From Pelotomaculum schinkii (lineage in GTDB: Bacteria; Bacillota; Desulfotomaculia; Desulfotomaculales; Pelotomaculaceae), in assembly GCF_004369205.1 (NCBI RefSeq), contig NZ_QFGA01000001.1, positions 620,001 to 684,000 of the forward strand: 64,000 nt of DNA, written 5' to 3'. The notes below the pieces were generated by a model that was given only the letters and a program-made list of their open reading frames with translations, was not told where the DNA came from and did not search any database. Positions within the stretch are counted from its first letter, which is position 1; every line of letters starts with the position of its first letter. A program made the translations under genes and the position numbers. This document shows, piece by piece, positions 28,850-38,140 of the stretch.

Positions 28850-28996
28850 TTTAAGGCTAAAGTGACTGGAGGCGAATTGATGGTGCAAGCTGACCTGGAT
28901 CAGGTGAGTTATTTTGCTTGGGACGATTTGCCGCCGCGAGCCTTTCCTACTGATGCCAGGGTTATCGAGGAGCTCAGGAGCAGGTCGCAGACTTAA
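28850..28996 (+). pseudogene. duplicated 3' end of the NUDIX gene
   Basis: Encodes FKAKVTGGELMVQADLDQ, then VIEELRSRSQT and a stop, closely matching residues from about 119 to the end of the intact NUDIX protein (27050-27209). It has no start or ribosome site. The boundary with the preceding repeat is within a few bases of 28850. With the PHP fragment at 40527 it brackets the accessory island. From 28997 to 29181 I see no gene. Confidence 0.85.
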
Positions 28997-29181
28997 CTCT
29001 CTCCGTAATAGCCCATTGACAGAATCATTAAGCCGCTGAAAACCAAATCCCTATATGAAAGGGATGTTCAAGTTTATTCAAACCATCCTATTTCCTTTGT
29101 AGACCCTCAAACTTTTTTTGATGGTTACAATAAAACACGCCGTTGCATGATTTTTCAGCAGGCACGTTGTAATTGCTATGA

Positions 29182-30366
29182 CTATTTCAAAATCCCAGCC
29201 TTTTGGTGCAATTTTTTCATTCTGGCGATATCTTTCCCGGACACTGCATAAACGTTATAGATTGTATGAAACATGTGCCTGCGTTTGAACAGCAGGCATT
29301 TAACACCCCGCAGCACCCAGCAGGCCGGCAGGAGAAACGGTCGCGCGGTAAGAAAAGGATATGGATTTTTCAGTATTTCCACCGGAGGGAAAAACAGTTT
29401 CATCCAATAGGCATGTTTGGACGGCAGTATCTTTTTGTCCGCCCGGATACCCGGGGAGGATATAATTGAATGCTTCCGGGTGCCGTAAGCCCCGCTTGAA
29501 AATATGTACTCTGTCATTTCTTCGTATAACGCATTACTCTGTCTGCTGCCGAACCATACCTCGCCGAGTCCGCAGATGTTTTCCGCAAACTCCCGAAGGC
29601 TGACCTTGTCCAGTTCGGCTTCTATATAGTCCCAATCCATTTCATCCTTATAACGGCGACGGTAAACCCATATGTCCATGAAGGAACGGATGCCGGTCCC
29701 ACCGCCTGCATAGTGTTTGGTAAGGTGGATCAGAAGATAGATGTAAAAGTCCTCACAGGAAAGCTGATACGTATATTTGCAGCCGGGTTTCAAGACAGCC
29801 CTGTCCCAGGTTTTATCCAGGTAGCCGCTATAGGGTGAATTCTCTGAAATAAGCCTGCGGTGCATTTCTATATTCATATAAGGCTCTCTGTAATGCACGT
29901 CATGGTTTCCGCCCTGGTGCTTCACAGTATAGCCCTGTCCCTGCATGGTTTGCTTTACTTTTTCTGCCTGCTCCGTTTTAAAAAAAATATCTATATCGGC
30001 CATCAGCCGCATATCGGGCTTCGGATATAAGTATTTGATTAGGCAGCCCTTCAGTGGCATACAGGCAATGCCGTTTTCCTCAAAGCTTCTTAAAAGCTGA
30101 TCCACCGCAATGTGCTGGGTAGCCTCTTTAGCCATGGCCCTTTTGTATTCCTTCCGGAATTTCTCCATCACGTCCTGGGGAGGCTGCCCATCGGCATCCA
30201 GGCGGTTGAGTCCATAAAAGACCATGTTCGCTACACCGTGCCGGACCGATTGCCTGTGCAACTTTTCCCAATCCAGGTGTGACCGAGGGCTTTGTGGCTG
30301 CGCGTCATGGAGCACTGAGGAAAGCAGATGGATTAAATATTTTTGTTCAGGCCGTATGATACCCAA
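29182..30366 (-). CDS. nucleotidyltransferase-fold family protein (NTP_transf_5 type)
   Basis: About 394 residues. The start is probably TTG 30366 (MGIIRPEQKYL), well spaced from GAGGAG; a GTG at 30375 is too close. The nucleotidyltransferase core is ACMPLKGCLIKYLYPKPDMR followed by LMADIDIFFK, the last containing the metal-binding DxD. A His-containing loop GGNHDVHYREPYMNIEMHR follows. Members of this family occur in lasso-peptide and related clusters, where they are thought to modify the peptide. It overlaps the ABC transporter gene and is last in the operon. Confidence 0.8.
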   Translation of the reverse strand: MGIIRPEQKYLIHLLSSVLHDAQPQSPRSHLDWEKLHRQSVRHGVANMVFYGLNRLDADGQPPQDVMEKFRKEYKRAMAKEATQHIAVDQLLRSFEENGIACMPLKGCLIKYLYPKPDMRLMADIDIFFKTEQAEKVKQTMQGQGYTVKHQGGNHDVHYREPYMNIEMHRRLISENSPYSGYLDKTWDRAVLKPGCKYTYQLSCEDFYIYLLIHLTKHYAGGGTGIRSFMDIWVYRRRYKDEMDWDYIEAELDKVSLREFAENICGLGEVWFGSRQSNALYEEMTEYIFSSGAYGTRKHSIISSPGIRADKKILPSKHAYWMKLFFPPVEILKNPYPFLTARPFLLPACWVLRGVKCLLFKRRHMFHTIYNVYAVSGKDIARMKKLHQKAGILK

Positions 30367-32059
30367 GGCGCTCACTCCTCTCTACTGTTTTAAGCCTTCC
30401 GTTTTCGATGCGGATTTCTTTGCTGCACAGATCAAACGCGGCCTTTTTGTGGCTGATGATGATGCAGGTCGTGTCGGTCATTTGCTTGATATTATCTAAA
30501 AGCCTTTTCTCCGTGGCTTCATCCAGAGCGGAGGTGGCTTCATCCAGGAGCAATATGGGTGCTCCGCACAGAACCGCCCTGGAGATAGCCAGCCGCTGTA
30601 CCTGTCCCTGGGACAGCCCCAATCCCTTTTCTCCGATCACGGTATCCAGTCCACAGGGCAGGGTGCGTATAAACTCCGCGGCACAGCTCACCTCTGCGGC
30701 CGCCATAATTTCCGCATCGGTTGCGTTTGCATGAATAAATGCAATATTCTCCCGGATGGTCCCTGAGAGTAATAAATTATTTTGAGGGACATAGGCAAAG
30801 AGCTTTCTTGTACGCTTATCCACCGGCATCGTTTCACCGTTATTAAGCTCTATACCGATGGTCCCCCCTGTGGGTGCAAATATTCCGAGCAGTAGCATGA
30901 TTAAAGTGCTTTTGCCAATGCCGGACCGCCCGGATATCACGGCAAAGCCGCCTTTTTCTATGGTTAAGCCGGCATGTTTTAATACAGGCTCCCTGTCGTA
31001 CCGGAAGGAAACATCATCCAGCTTTATGCCTTGCATTGCAGAATAAACGGCGGATGCATTGATATCCTCTTTGTTCATATCTGCTTCGTCAGGCAGGTTT
31101 TCAAGCTCGATCAGCCTTTCCGCCGAGGCAATAACGCCATACGTTTTCGGGAGCAGCCCCGACAATCCGGTGAAGGGCGCCTGCACCTGTCCTACAAGCT
31201 GCAAGATGGCGGTGAGGGTGCCGAAGCTGATGGTTTGCGCCATCAGTCCGAAGGCACTCCAGACCAGCGCGTACAGGTATCCTATGGAAAAGATGAAGGA
31301 GAAGCCTGAGTTTGCCAGGATGCCGACGATATTCTTTCTGATCTTTGCCTGATAATGCTCCTGCCCGCGCTCTACCGCCTTTGTTTCCATGTTTTTCTCC
31401 GCGCCGAAAATTTTTATAACAATCAAACTCTCTAATAACTCCTGCATCAAGGAGCGCAGCATACCGTCTTTTTCCTGGACATTTTTATGGAGGTATTTGA
31501 GCTTCTTCCGAAAATATTTTGTCGTAAGGAACAGCACCAGGCCGCCAACCGCAAAGACAAGCGTAAAGGTGGGGTCAAAGACGCACAGTACCGCAAGTGC
31601 GCTGAGCAGCTTTGTCAATAAGCCTGCAAACTCCGGCACGATACCCGTGACTCCCTCGCTAACTACGGTAATATCGCCGGTGAGCCTGTTCATCAGCTCC
31701 CCGCTGTGGTATCCGGAAGTATGGGTATAATCCTTTTGCAGAATTTTCCCCAGGAGCTTGTGTTTATAGCCCATTTCCAGCCGTCCCTGTATCCTTACCT
31801 CCAGGTTCCGGCAGAAAATACGAAGGACAAGCTGCAGTACTATCACTGCAAACAGCCATAAACCCTGTGCGATCAGAGTATTTCTTTCTCCTGCCACAGC
31901 GCCGTCTACAACGCCTTTGGCCGCAAGGGCAAACAGTACGCCGCAGCCTGCAAACAGCGCATTTGCCAGTATCAAAGCGAGAAGAGAGAGGAGCTGCGTT
32001 TTTGAGTTTTGATAGATCCATGCAATGGTCTTTCTATCCTTCATCATCTTTATCTTCAT
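30347..32059 (-). CDS. ABC exporter, fused membrane and ATPase domains
   Basis: About 570 residues; the start is uncertain (ATG 32059 chosen, GTG 32083 possible). Six membrane helices in residues 1-300, then an ATPase: Walker A SGRSGIGKST, signature LSQGQVQRLAI, Walker B PILLLDEATSALD. It is a half-transporter of the lipid/peptide exporter class. There is no N-terminal C39 peptidase domain, so any leader would have to be removed elsewhere, possibly by the S24/S26-like protein encoded upstream. It probably exports the product of this cluster. Confidence 0.88.
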   Translation of the reverse strand: MKIKMMKDRKTIAWIYQNSKTQLLSLLALILANALFAGCGVLFALAAKGVVDGAVAGERNTLIAQGLWLFAVIVLQLVLRIFCRNLEVRIQGRLEMGYKHKLLGKILQKDYTHTSGYHSGELMNRLTGDITVVSEGVTGIVPEFAGLLTKLLSALAVLCVFDPTFTLVFAVGGLVLFLTTKYFRKKLKYLHKNVQEKDGMLRSLMQELLESLIVIKIFGAEKNMETKAVERGQEHYQAKIRKNIVGILANSGFSFIFSIGYLYALVWSAFGLMAQTISFGTLTAILQLVGQVQAPFTGLSGLLPKTYGVIASAERLIELENLPDEADMNKEDINASAVYSAMQGIKLDDVSFRYDREPVLKHAGLTIEKGGFAVISGRSGIGKSTLIMLLLGIFAPTGGTIGIELNNGETMPVDKRTRKLFAYVPQNNLLLSGTIRENIAFIHANATDAEIMAAAEVSCAAEFIRTLPCGLDTVIGEKGLGLSQGQVQRLAISRAVLCGAPILLLDEATSALDEATEKRLLDNIKQMTDTTCIIISHKKAAFDLCSKEIRIENGRLKTVERSERLGYHTA

Positions 32060-32528
32060 TACGGTGTATAAAAAGCCGGACACCTCTGGTTAAGAGTTGT
32101 TTTCCTTTACAATAAAGCCGCCGGAGAGGATACAGGGAAACCCAAAGCCTGCAATAGACCTGATACCATAAATCATCGCAAGAGGTATATTTCCCGTTCC
32201 GCCAGAAGCCCTTGACCACACCCCTGACCTGGGAGGGCAGGACCGGATATTCCTTCACGCACTGGTTATCCCCGATGACCACATAGCCCTCCTGCCTTAC
32301 CGCCACAATCCGGTGCAGGATATATTTCCCGTCCGGCCGGATAAAAAGGGGAATGTCATATTTTTTCAAGTGCTTTTCCTCCAGTTTGATGAGGCACACC
32401 TTATCCCTGCGGTGGCGCAGCATGGGAAGCATGCTGACTCCCGTGACGGTGAGGATGACTTCTCCGTCGTTTTGTAGTACCTCGGTCATCAGTGGGGAAA
32501 GCTCCGACAGTGGGACCCGTTTATTCAA
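32034..32528 (-). CDS. S24/S26 (signal-peptidase-like) family protein
   Basis: 164 residues from TTG 32528, overlapping the pqqD-like gene by 8 bases. VTGVSMLPMLRHRRDKVCL carries the serine of the S24/S26 fold and ILHRIVAV a histidine in the place of the second catalytic residue, as in Ser-His (Sec11-type) signal peptidases. There is no N-terminal membrane anchor, and a more hydrophobic stretch occurs around 120-150. In this operon it could cleave the peptide or serve as a scaffold. Activity not proven. Confidence 0.75.
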   Translation of the reverse strand: MNKRVPLSELSPLMTEVLQNDGEVILTVTGVSMLPMLRHRRDKVCLIKLEEKHLKKYDIPLFIRPDGKYILHRIVAVRQEGYVVIGDNQCVKEYPVLPSQVRGVVKGFWRNGKYTSCDDLWYQVYCRLWVSLYPLRRLYCKGKQLLTRGVRLFIHRNEDKDDEG

Positions 32529-32784
32529 AAAGAGCAGCCGCCTTCAGTTTTGCAAGAAATTCGGAAAGATCCGCTTTTGCGGCAGCTTCGTCGATTTCAT
32601 ATTCCTCCAGCAGGCCGGAAAGCAGCTCCTGTTCGGTTTTGTCCGTTTCCAGCAGCTTCCACAAAAATGTCCCTGCACCGTTTAAAGTGATTACGCCGGA
32701 AAAATCAAGGGCCGCCTTGCCGGTAGGCACCACCACATGATTTCCTGCCACCTCCCGCAGGAGGTATCCGTCTTTTATTTTCAT
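32521..32784 (-). CDS. PqqD family peptide-binding (RRE) protein
   Basis: 87 residues, the standard size. The pattern matches PqqD: GYLLREVAGNHVVVPTG, then LNGAGTFLWKLLETDKTEQE, then LSEFLAKLKAAALFE. PqqD and lasso-peptide B1 proteins bind precursor leaders and present them to modifying enzymes. Its ATG overlaps the stop of the kinase gene (ATGA). Its presence implies a peptide or tail substrate; the nearest candidates are the 31-residue peptide at 34717 and the SLH protein tail. Confidence 0.88.
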   Translation of the reverse strand: MKIKDGYLLREVAGNHVVVPTGKAALDFSGVITLNGAGTFLWKLLETDKTEQELLSGLLEEYEIDEAAAKADLSEFLAKLKAAALFE

Positions 32785-33515
32785 CTTTGTTCTGTCCTTT
32801 CATGGTTTATCGTGTCAAAGGCCAGCTTTACCGCCTCAAGGCTGATGTTGCAGTCCATTTGATATACGGTTGTCTTTTGCAGCAGCGCATCGATCAAAGT
32901 TAAAAGCTTATTCATTTTATCCAGGTCGTTGTTGGGGTGCAAGCTCTGATAGACCAGCATCCGTATGGCTTCTTTGCTGTCCAGACGCCGGATATGATTT
33001 TCTTTTGCCTGCTGCAGAAAGACGATAGCGCCAAGGGGCACCCGGATATTAGCATTTAGAGTGCTTTTTCCGCTCCATGGGGTGCCATAGGCGTAAAAAA
33101 TACCCTTCACCAGGCGCAGTACCGGCTTGTCGTCATTGACGATAACCGCTTTATCCTTGCCGAAATACTGCTGCCACAGTCCTGCATGAGTGGATTTGCC
33201 CGTGCCGCAGGAACCGGAAAAGAGCACCGCACGATTTTCCAGCGCCACCGCCGAGGAATGCAGACCAAAGCCGTCATAATCCAATATGTCCCGATAAAAT
33301 GCAAAGCCGGTCTGGACATATTCCCATTCGTTCAAGGTCAGATGCGGATATTTTTCTTTTCTGCTTTTCAGATTTTCACTGTTGATATCTATGTTGATGT
33401 CCGGAAGATCCCCTGGCGAAAGCGGTTCGGTCCGATAAGGCTTTGCCTGCTTTGTCAGGGTTTCTCCCGAACATTCCATTTGTACTGTTACATCTCCAAT
33501 TCTATATGTATCCAT
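32781..33515 (-). CDS. HPr-kinase-like kinase
   Basis: 244 residues from ATG 33515, chosen for CGGGGGGAAGT just upstream; longer frames overlap the SLH gene. Walker A is FSGSCGTGKSTHAGLW at about 125, followed by VIVNDDKPVLRL and GTPWSGKS, as in the C-terminal domain of HPr kinase. HPr kinase homologues in lasso-peptide clusters (paeninodin type) phosphorylate a serine of the peptide. Here the possible target serines are TTSGGE of the small peptide and GSSAP of the SLH protein. The role is inferred. Confidence 0.8.
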   Translation of the reverse strand: MDTYRIGDVTVQMECSGETLTKQAKPYRTEPLSPGDLPDINIDINSENLKSRKEKYPHLTLNEWEYVQTGFAFYRDILDYDGFGLHSSAVALENRAVLFSGSCGTGKSTHAGLWQQYFGKDKAVIVNDDKPVLRLVKGIFYAYGTPWSGKSTLNANIRVPLGAIVFLQQAKENHIRRLDSKEAIRMLVYQSLHPNNDLDKMNKLLTLIDALLQKTTVYQMDCNISLEAVKLAFDTINHERTEQR

Positions 33516-33540
33516 ACTTCCCCCCGTGAAGCGTACGGCT

Positions 33541-34611
33541 TTAATAGTCGATAATCTCTCCGCCATCAAGGTTTGGAGCGCTGCTGCCGGGATCATCCGG
33601 TTCATCGGGATCCTCCGGATCGCCTGCACCGCCTGACCCTCCGGAACCACCTGAGCCACCCCAACCTCCAGTATTATCCGGTGGAGCAGGAGCTGGCTGG
33701 GGCTGATCTTCCGTCTGCTTGTCTAAGTCAATCCCCTCCTTTTCCACCACCGGCATTCCTAAATCGCAGTTCACAATTTTGATTTTACCGGCTCCGCCGC
33801 CGCGGACAAAGGTATTGCCGGTGACGGTGATATTTTCAAGGCTGACGGCACCTTCACCGATCCCTTCGGCAAGATAGAGATTGCCGGTAATTTTCATATT
33901 TTGCAGGTTTGCATCGGGGGTATTGACCACCACATTGCCGCCGATATTGCCGGTATAGCTTCCGGGCCGATACACATAGAGCTTTACGATATTGTCCAGC
34001 ATCTGCACCGCTTCAGCCCGGGTCAGGCTGCCTTCCGGATGATACAATCCATTTCCTACGCCGTGGACATACCCCGCCGCCTCCATACCATCGATGGCCT
34101 CTTTTGCCCAATCAGGAAGGGTATCCTTAAAATTTGAACTGCTCCCTGTATTGCCGGCTACGGAAAATATTCTCGCATACAGCACAGCAGCTTCGGCACG
34201 GGTCAGCGGGTCATTGGGACGGGCTGTGCGGTTTCCGTTTCCGTCAAAATTGCCCTGTAAAATCCCTTTGGCATAGGCTTTGATCAGGGCATCATAGTAC
34301 CAATCACCCTTTTTGATATCCGCAAAGGGGTTATCCGTCGTTCCGCCATAGCCAAAAATCCTTCCCAATATGGACATCATTTCGGCACGGGTGATTCTGG
34401 CATTGGGATTGAAGTTTTGACCGCTTCCCTTTACAATGCCCCGGCTGCTCCAATTGTCGATGGCCGGCTTTGCCCAAAAACTGTCATTTACATCTGCGAA
34501 TGCGACAGGCTCTTGCGCGGCCGTTTCCGCAGCGTACACCGATCCGCCTGCGGCCGCCGCTAAAAACAATACGGCCAGGAATACTATGCAACAAGATAAT
34601 TTTTTTCTCAT
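33541..34611 (-). CDS. S-layer (SLH) protein with C-terminal GGEIIDY tail
   Basis: About 356 residues. Signal peptide 1-28. Three SLH repeats at about 38-90, 95-150 and 155-205 ([57 protein letters not shown]) bind cell-wall polymer. A beta-rich region 215-290 ([19 protein letters not shown]) comes next, then a Pro/Gly/Asp-rich linker and the last residues [11 protein letters not shown]. The tail GGEIID is identical to that of the 31-residue peptide encoded upstream. A TTG 2 codons earlier is an alternative start. Confidence 0.85.
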   Translation of the reverse strand: MRKKLSCCIVFLAVLFLAAAAGGSVYAAETAAQEPVAFADVNDSFWAKPAIDNWSSRGIVKGSGQNFNPNARITRAEMMSILGRIFGYGGTTDNPFADIKKGDWYYDALIKAYAKGILQGNFDGNGNRTARPNDPLTRAEAAVLYARIFSVAGNTGSSSNFKDTLPDWAKEAIDGMEAAGYVHGVGNGLYHPEGSLTRAEAVQMLDNIVKLYVYRPGSYTGNIGGNVVVNTPDANLQNMKITGNLYLAEGIGEGAVSLENITVTGNTFVRGGGAGKIKIVNCDLGMPVVEKEGIDLDKQTEDQPQPAPAPPDNTGGWGGSGGSGGSGGAGDPEDPDEPDDPGSSAPNLDGGEIIDY

Positions 34612-34679
34612 ATTCAAACTTTTCCTTTCAGGGATGTTTCCTGCCGGAGTTATCCTTTGATTTTGTATACTGTGTAAAC

Positions 34680-34707
34680 AGGCAGGCAGATGATTTCCGC
34701 CTGCCTA
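34680..34707 (-). terminator. hairpin between the small peptide and SLH genes
   Basis: AGGCAGGC (34680-34687) pairs with GCCTGCCT (34700-34707), with the inner bases partly paired. On the minus strand only GTTTAC follows, so it is a weak terminator or RNA-stabilising hairpin. It could allow much more peptide than downstream product. Confidence 0.6.
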
Positions 34708-34716
34708 TTTGGGGCT

Positions 34717-34812
34717 TTAGCCGTCAATAATTTCTCCGCCGCTGGTGGTAATTGTATCCTCAATTTCAAACTCGGTGATTTCAATTTCCGGTTTTTCATA
34801 GGGCTTTTTCAC
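34717..34812 (-). CDS. 31-residue candidate precursor peptide, GGEIID tail
   Basis: GTG 34812 with GGAGG 8 bases upstream; the stop is at 34717. The peptide starts MKKPYEKPEIEITEFEIE and ends DTITTSGGEIIDG. It is acidic, without cysteine. The KKPYEKPEI start resembles leader sequences of RiPP precursors (K-x-Y-x-K-P). It ends in GGEIID plus one residue, as does the SLH protein encoded next. It lies between the large secreted protein and the SLH gene, upstream of the PqqD-like and kinase genes. A precursor role is inferred from position and motifs. Confidence 0.7.
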   Translation of the reverse strand: MKKPYEKPEIEITEFEIEDTITTSGGEIIDG

Positions 34813-34813
34813 A

Positions 34814-37800
34814 TTACTCACCTCCCATGGTTCGATTTACAGTGTTATCACTATATACCGTAACCATATTGTTGTTGCTGTCCCTGTAAATCAGGTAGGC
34901 TCTCGCATACCATGTATCACCCTGTGTAATGTTGATTTTGCGGACATAGAACTGGTCGTTGGCAAAATTATTTAGCTTTAGGCGGATTGCATCCGGTGTA
35001 TCCACCGTTAACGCACTGGTTAAAGGCACGTTTGATTTTAGCAGCATTGCACCGCCCTCCACCAATGTATAGCCGGACGGAACATTTTTAATGATTGTAA
35101 ACATCATTGTCCTGTTTGCTGTATCTGCCATTACATGATCCGATAAGGTAATAAACGGTACGTTATTCAAAGAAATGCCCTCATCGACAAACACCGCTTT
35201 CAGCGTTGTGTCACGCATCGGAGCAAAGAAAGAGAACGTGTTCTTTGTGCTTACCTTTTTGTTGTCCAGCGTCCAGTGGCTGAACTGTTGTCCATCCGGT
35301 GCGGCTCCGGCCACAACCGTTACCGGCATGTCAAACTGGTATTCACCCTGTGTGCCGCCTGTAGATAATGTGCCGCCTTCTACAGTAACGGTATAAGTAT
35401 CCGGCAGCCTCTCATAGATTGCCGTGATGATCATATCCGAGGTTATATTGTTGAAGGCCGGTCTCCATTCCTTAAAGCTGTATCCGACCAAAGCAGGCTG
35501 ATTTGGAGGAGTCGCCGCCGTACCTTTAGGAACGCCTGTAGATTGTAAAATCCGGCCGCTTTTATCTTTAAATGTGACTGTAAACCTGGTATCCTCTTCT
35601 GTCGGAACCTTGCTGAGCACAGCCAATAGCTTGATATCTGTTCCCATAATGCGCTCATAAACCGGATCGGTGGAAATAATGCTAAATGTTCCATGGTCCG
35701 CCCAATAGGCAAAGGTATATCCTGTGGCTGGAGTCGCTGTTAATTTAATGACAGTACCCATTGCATATTGAAAGGCATATACCGATGAAATGGGTGTCGA
35801 ACCATCATTTAGCCAGACAGTTCCACCTGCTAAGGTATTGACCCTCAAATAACTTTTCGACATTTCCACAAACATTGGAATCAGGAACATATCCCTCGTT
35901 ACCGTGAAGGTATAGTTGGGCAGGGAGGATAATTTTGTAGTGCCTTCATACCAGCCATCAAAGTTGTATCCAGCAGCAGGGGAAGCACTGAGGGTTACGG
36001 TTGTGTCCGGGCTGTATGTTCCCCCGCCAGTCGCCGTTCCAAGTGCCGAATCAGCAATTGTTACAATATAGGTATCAGGCGAAGACATATCTTCCCAAAT
36101 GGCGTACAGGTTCAATGGGTTTGCCGGCATGGTCACCGTATCTCCCGGCGCATAGCTGGTGCCGTCGTCGTCCGGCGAAGTGTTCCAATGCTTAAATTGC
36201 ATACCGCTGGGAGGGTCAAAACTATTGTCTGCCGCCTGGAAGGTTGCTTCTGCCGGCTTATCCGTTTCTTCCGGCGCCGTGCCGGTACCGCCGTTGGCGT
36301 GGTAGGTCACAGTGTAGGTAACGGCCGGAGCAGCGCGGTTTACGATAACCGTATAGGTTTTTGCGGTTCCGTTTTCGGCTGTTACGACAATGCTGACCGT
36401 ATTGTTGCCTGTGCTTAAAGCAACGGATAGGGCGCTTCCGCCGGTCACGGGAGTTCCGTTGACTGTTACTGTTGCATGGCTGTCCGCTGAGACAGGCGTT
36501 ACCCCGACGCTGCCTACGCCGCTGGCAACATCCGCGGTGTAGCCGGTTACATCCGGGTCAAATACCGGAACCAGTGTCCCTGTGCTTAAGGTCAATCCGC
36601 TTAAGTTTGCGTTGCCGGAAGGGATATGGTTGCTTACTACATCGACCGTCAGCGTCAGCACGCTGCCCTCATTAAACGTAATAGCAAATTCTACTGCTGT
36701 TCCCGCCGTCAGGCTCAGGCCGGAAAGGTAGTCTTGTTTGATGATCAGGGTATCCTCATTTGGATCGATGGTATAATGAATATCCAAAATCAATGTTTCG
36801 CTTCCATAGACATCTCCCGTTACACTTCTATAGACCACTTCCGTTACACTTGTCGCAGCGCTGCCCCAGGTAATAAAGACAGATATGTCGGCGGGAGCCG
36901 CCAGGTCAAAGCTCACTGCCGCAGGATTGATAGCGGGATTGGCAGGCTCGGCCTGCACTGTAACGGTTACGGTATAGGTGGTTTCCTTGCCGCCGTAGGT
37001 GACGGTCAACACCTGACCCTCCACCGGCACGCTGCTGTCAAAGCCGGTGATATGCGCTGCGGTGATGGGCAATACGGCGGTGTTATTGCCTGCGTATGTG
37101 CCTGTAACCACCAGACCGGTAATGTCCAGCGGTTCGCCCGCGGTATAGCCTGTCCTGTTTGCCAGCGTAGTGATGGCAATGCTGTCAAGAGCGATTGGAT
37201 CCGTCATGTCATTGCCAATCAAACCGCCTGTGCTCGCGCCCGCACCGCCCGTGACAAGGCCGGCGCTGCTGCTGTCTTTTATATCCACCCCGGCCGACAT
37301 CGAACCCAAGCGGGCGCCCACCAGACCGCCCGCGTCTGCGTTCGCGCCGACGCTGACGTTTCCAGTGCTGTGGCTTCCGCCGACGCTGACGAACCCGACC
37401 GTATCCGGCGACATAATATAGCCGACCAGGCCGCCCGCGTGGGAGTTATCCCCTCCGCTTACGGGGCCGCTGCTTGTGCTGCCCGTAACGCTTCCTGTAA
37501 TGCTGCCCGCCAAGCCGCCGATAAACGCGCCGTTACCGCCGTTTACGCCGGCGCTGCTGCTGCTGTCCGTGATGGTTCCCCTATTGCAGCCCACCAGACC
37601 ACCAACGTATGCGCCGCCTCCGCTTCCGCTCAAGCTTCCGGTGCTGCTGCACTGACTGACGCTTCCGTAATTAAAGCCGACCAGTGCGCCTACATAGGCG
37701 GAGTCTGCGGAAGAAGAAACGCTTACGTTTTCCAGCGTGATATCTTGCAGTGTCCCGCTGCTGTCCACATATCCGAACAAACCCGCAAGCCCCAGCGTGT

Positions 37801-38140
37801 CGCTGTCAATGGTCAGATTGCATATGGTATAGCCGCCGCCGTCGTACGTGCCGGTGAACAAGGTGACGTACTCCCCGATGGGCGTCCAGTTGAGGCCCGA
37901 CAGGTCGATGTCCGCCGTCTGCTCGAAGTATGCGCCCCAATAATCCTTATACACCACGTCGCTGACCGCTATAAGATCCTCAGCCGAAGCAATTATGTAC
38001 GGATCGCCGTCGATACCCGCGCCGCTCCACGGCGCTTCAACCGCATAGGCCGCTATGGTTCCCACTGTCATCAGCATGCTGACCAGCATACAGACGACCA
38101 TGAACCATGTGGTTATTTTGTTACAACCTTTTTTCCACAT
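34814..38140 (-). CDS. large secreted repeat protein (GLUG, Ig-like, cadherin-like, InlB repeats)
   Basis: 1108 residues. Signal peptide 1-33. Residues about 60-310 are GLUG-type repeats (VGGLVGCNRGTITDSSSSAG and similar). About 315-395 is an Ig-like domain (LDITGLVVTGTYAGN). About 405-500 resembles an X2 / carbohydrate-module domain. About 505-600 is a cadherin-like sandwich (NLSGLTLSTGTLVPVFDP). About 605-980 holds several InlB B / Flg_new repeats (YHANGGTGTAPEETDKP, ALVGYSFKEWRP). It is a cell-surface adhesin-like protein without an SLH domain or LPXTG, so how it is held is unclear; the operon's SLH protein could help. Its last codons overlap the ribosome site of the small peptide. Confidence 0.85.
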   Translation of the reverse strand: MWKKGCNKITTWFMVVCMLVSMLMTVGTIAAYAVEAPWSGAGIDGDPYIIASAEDLIAVSDVVYKDYWGAYFEQTADIDLSGLNWTPIGEYVTLFTGTYDGGGYTICNLTIDSDTLGLAGLFGYVDSSGTLQDITLENVSVSSSADSAYVGALVGFNYGSVSQCSSTGSLSGSGGGAYVGGLVGCNRGTITDSSSSAGVNGGNGAFIGGLAGSITGSVTGSTSSGPVSGGDNSHAGGLVGYIMSPDTVGFVSVGGSHSTGNVSVGANADAGGLVGARLGSMSAGVDIKDSSSAGLVTGGAGASTGGLIGNDMTDPIALDSIAITTLANRTGYTAGEPLDITGLVVTGTYAGNNTAVLPITAAHITGFDSSVPVEGQVLTVTYGGKETTYTVTVTVQAEPANPAINPAAVSFDLAAPADISVFITWGSAATSVTEVVYRSVTGDVYGSETLILDIHYTIDPNEDTLIIKQDYLSGLSLTAGTAVEFAITFNEGSVLTLTVDVVSNHIPSGNANLSGLTLSTGTLVPVFDPDVTGYTADVASGVGSVGVTPVSADSHATVTVNGTPVTGGSALSVALSTGNNTVSIVVTAENGTAKTYTVIVNRAAPAVTYTVTYHANGGTGTAPEETDKPAEATFQAADNSFDPPSGMQFKHWNTSPDDDGTSYAPGDTVTMPANPLNLYAIWEDMSSPDTYIVTIADSALGTATGGGTYSPDTTVTLSASPAAGYNFDGWYEGTTKLSSLPNYTFTVTRDMFLIPMFVEMSKSYLRVNTLAGGTVWLNDGSTPISSVYAFQYAMGTVIKLTATPATGYTFAYWADHGTFSIISTDPVYERIMGTDIKLLAVLSKVPTEEDTRFTVTFKDKSGRILQSTGVPKGTAATPPNQPALVGYSFKEWRPAFNNITSDMIITAIYERLPDTYTVTVEGGTLSTGGTQGEYQFDMPVTVVAGAAPDGQQFSHWTLDNKKVSTKNTFSFFAPMRDTTLKAVFVDEGISLNNVPFITLSDHVMADTANRTMMFTIIKNVPSGYTLVEGGAMLLKSNVPLTSALTVDTPDAIRLKLNNFANDQFYVRKINITQGDTWYARAYLIYRDSNNNMVTVYSDNTVNRTMGGE

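Noticed and set aside
34814-34830. The large secreted protein also ends in GGE (TMGGE), like the peptide and SLH tails
   Set aside because: The codons GGA GGT GAG are the ribosome site of the small peptide gene, so the match is explained by translation signals and lacks the following IID.
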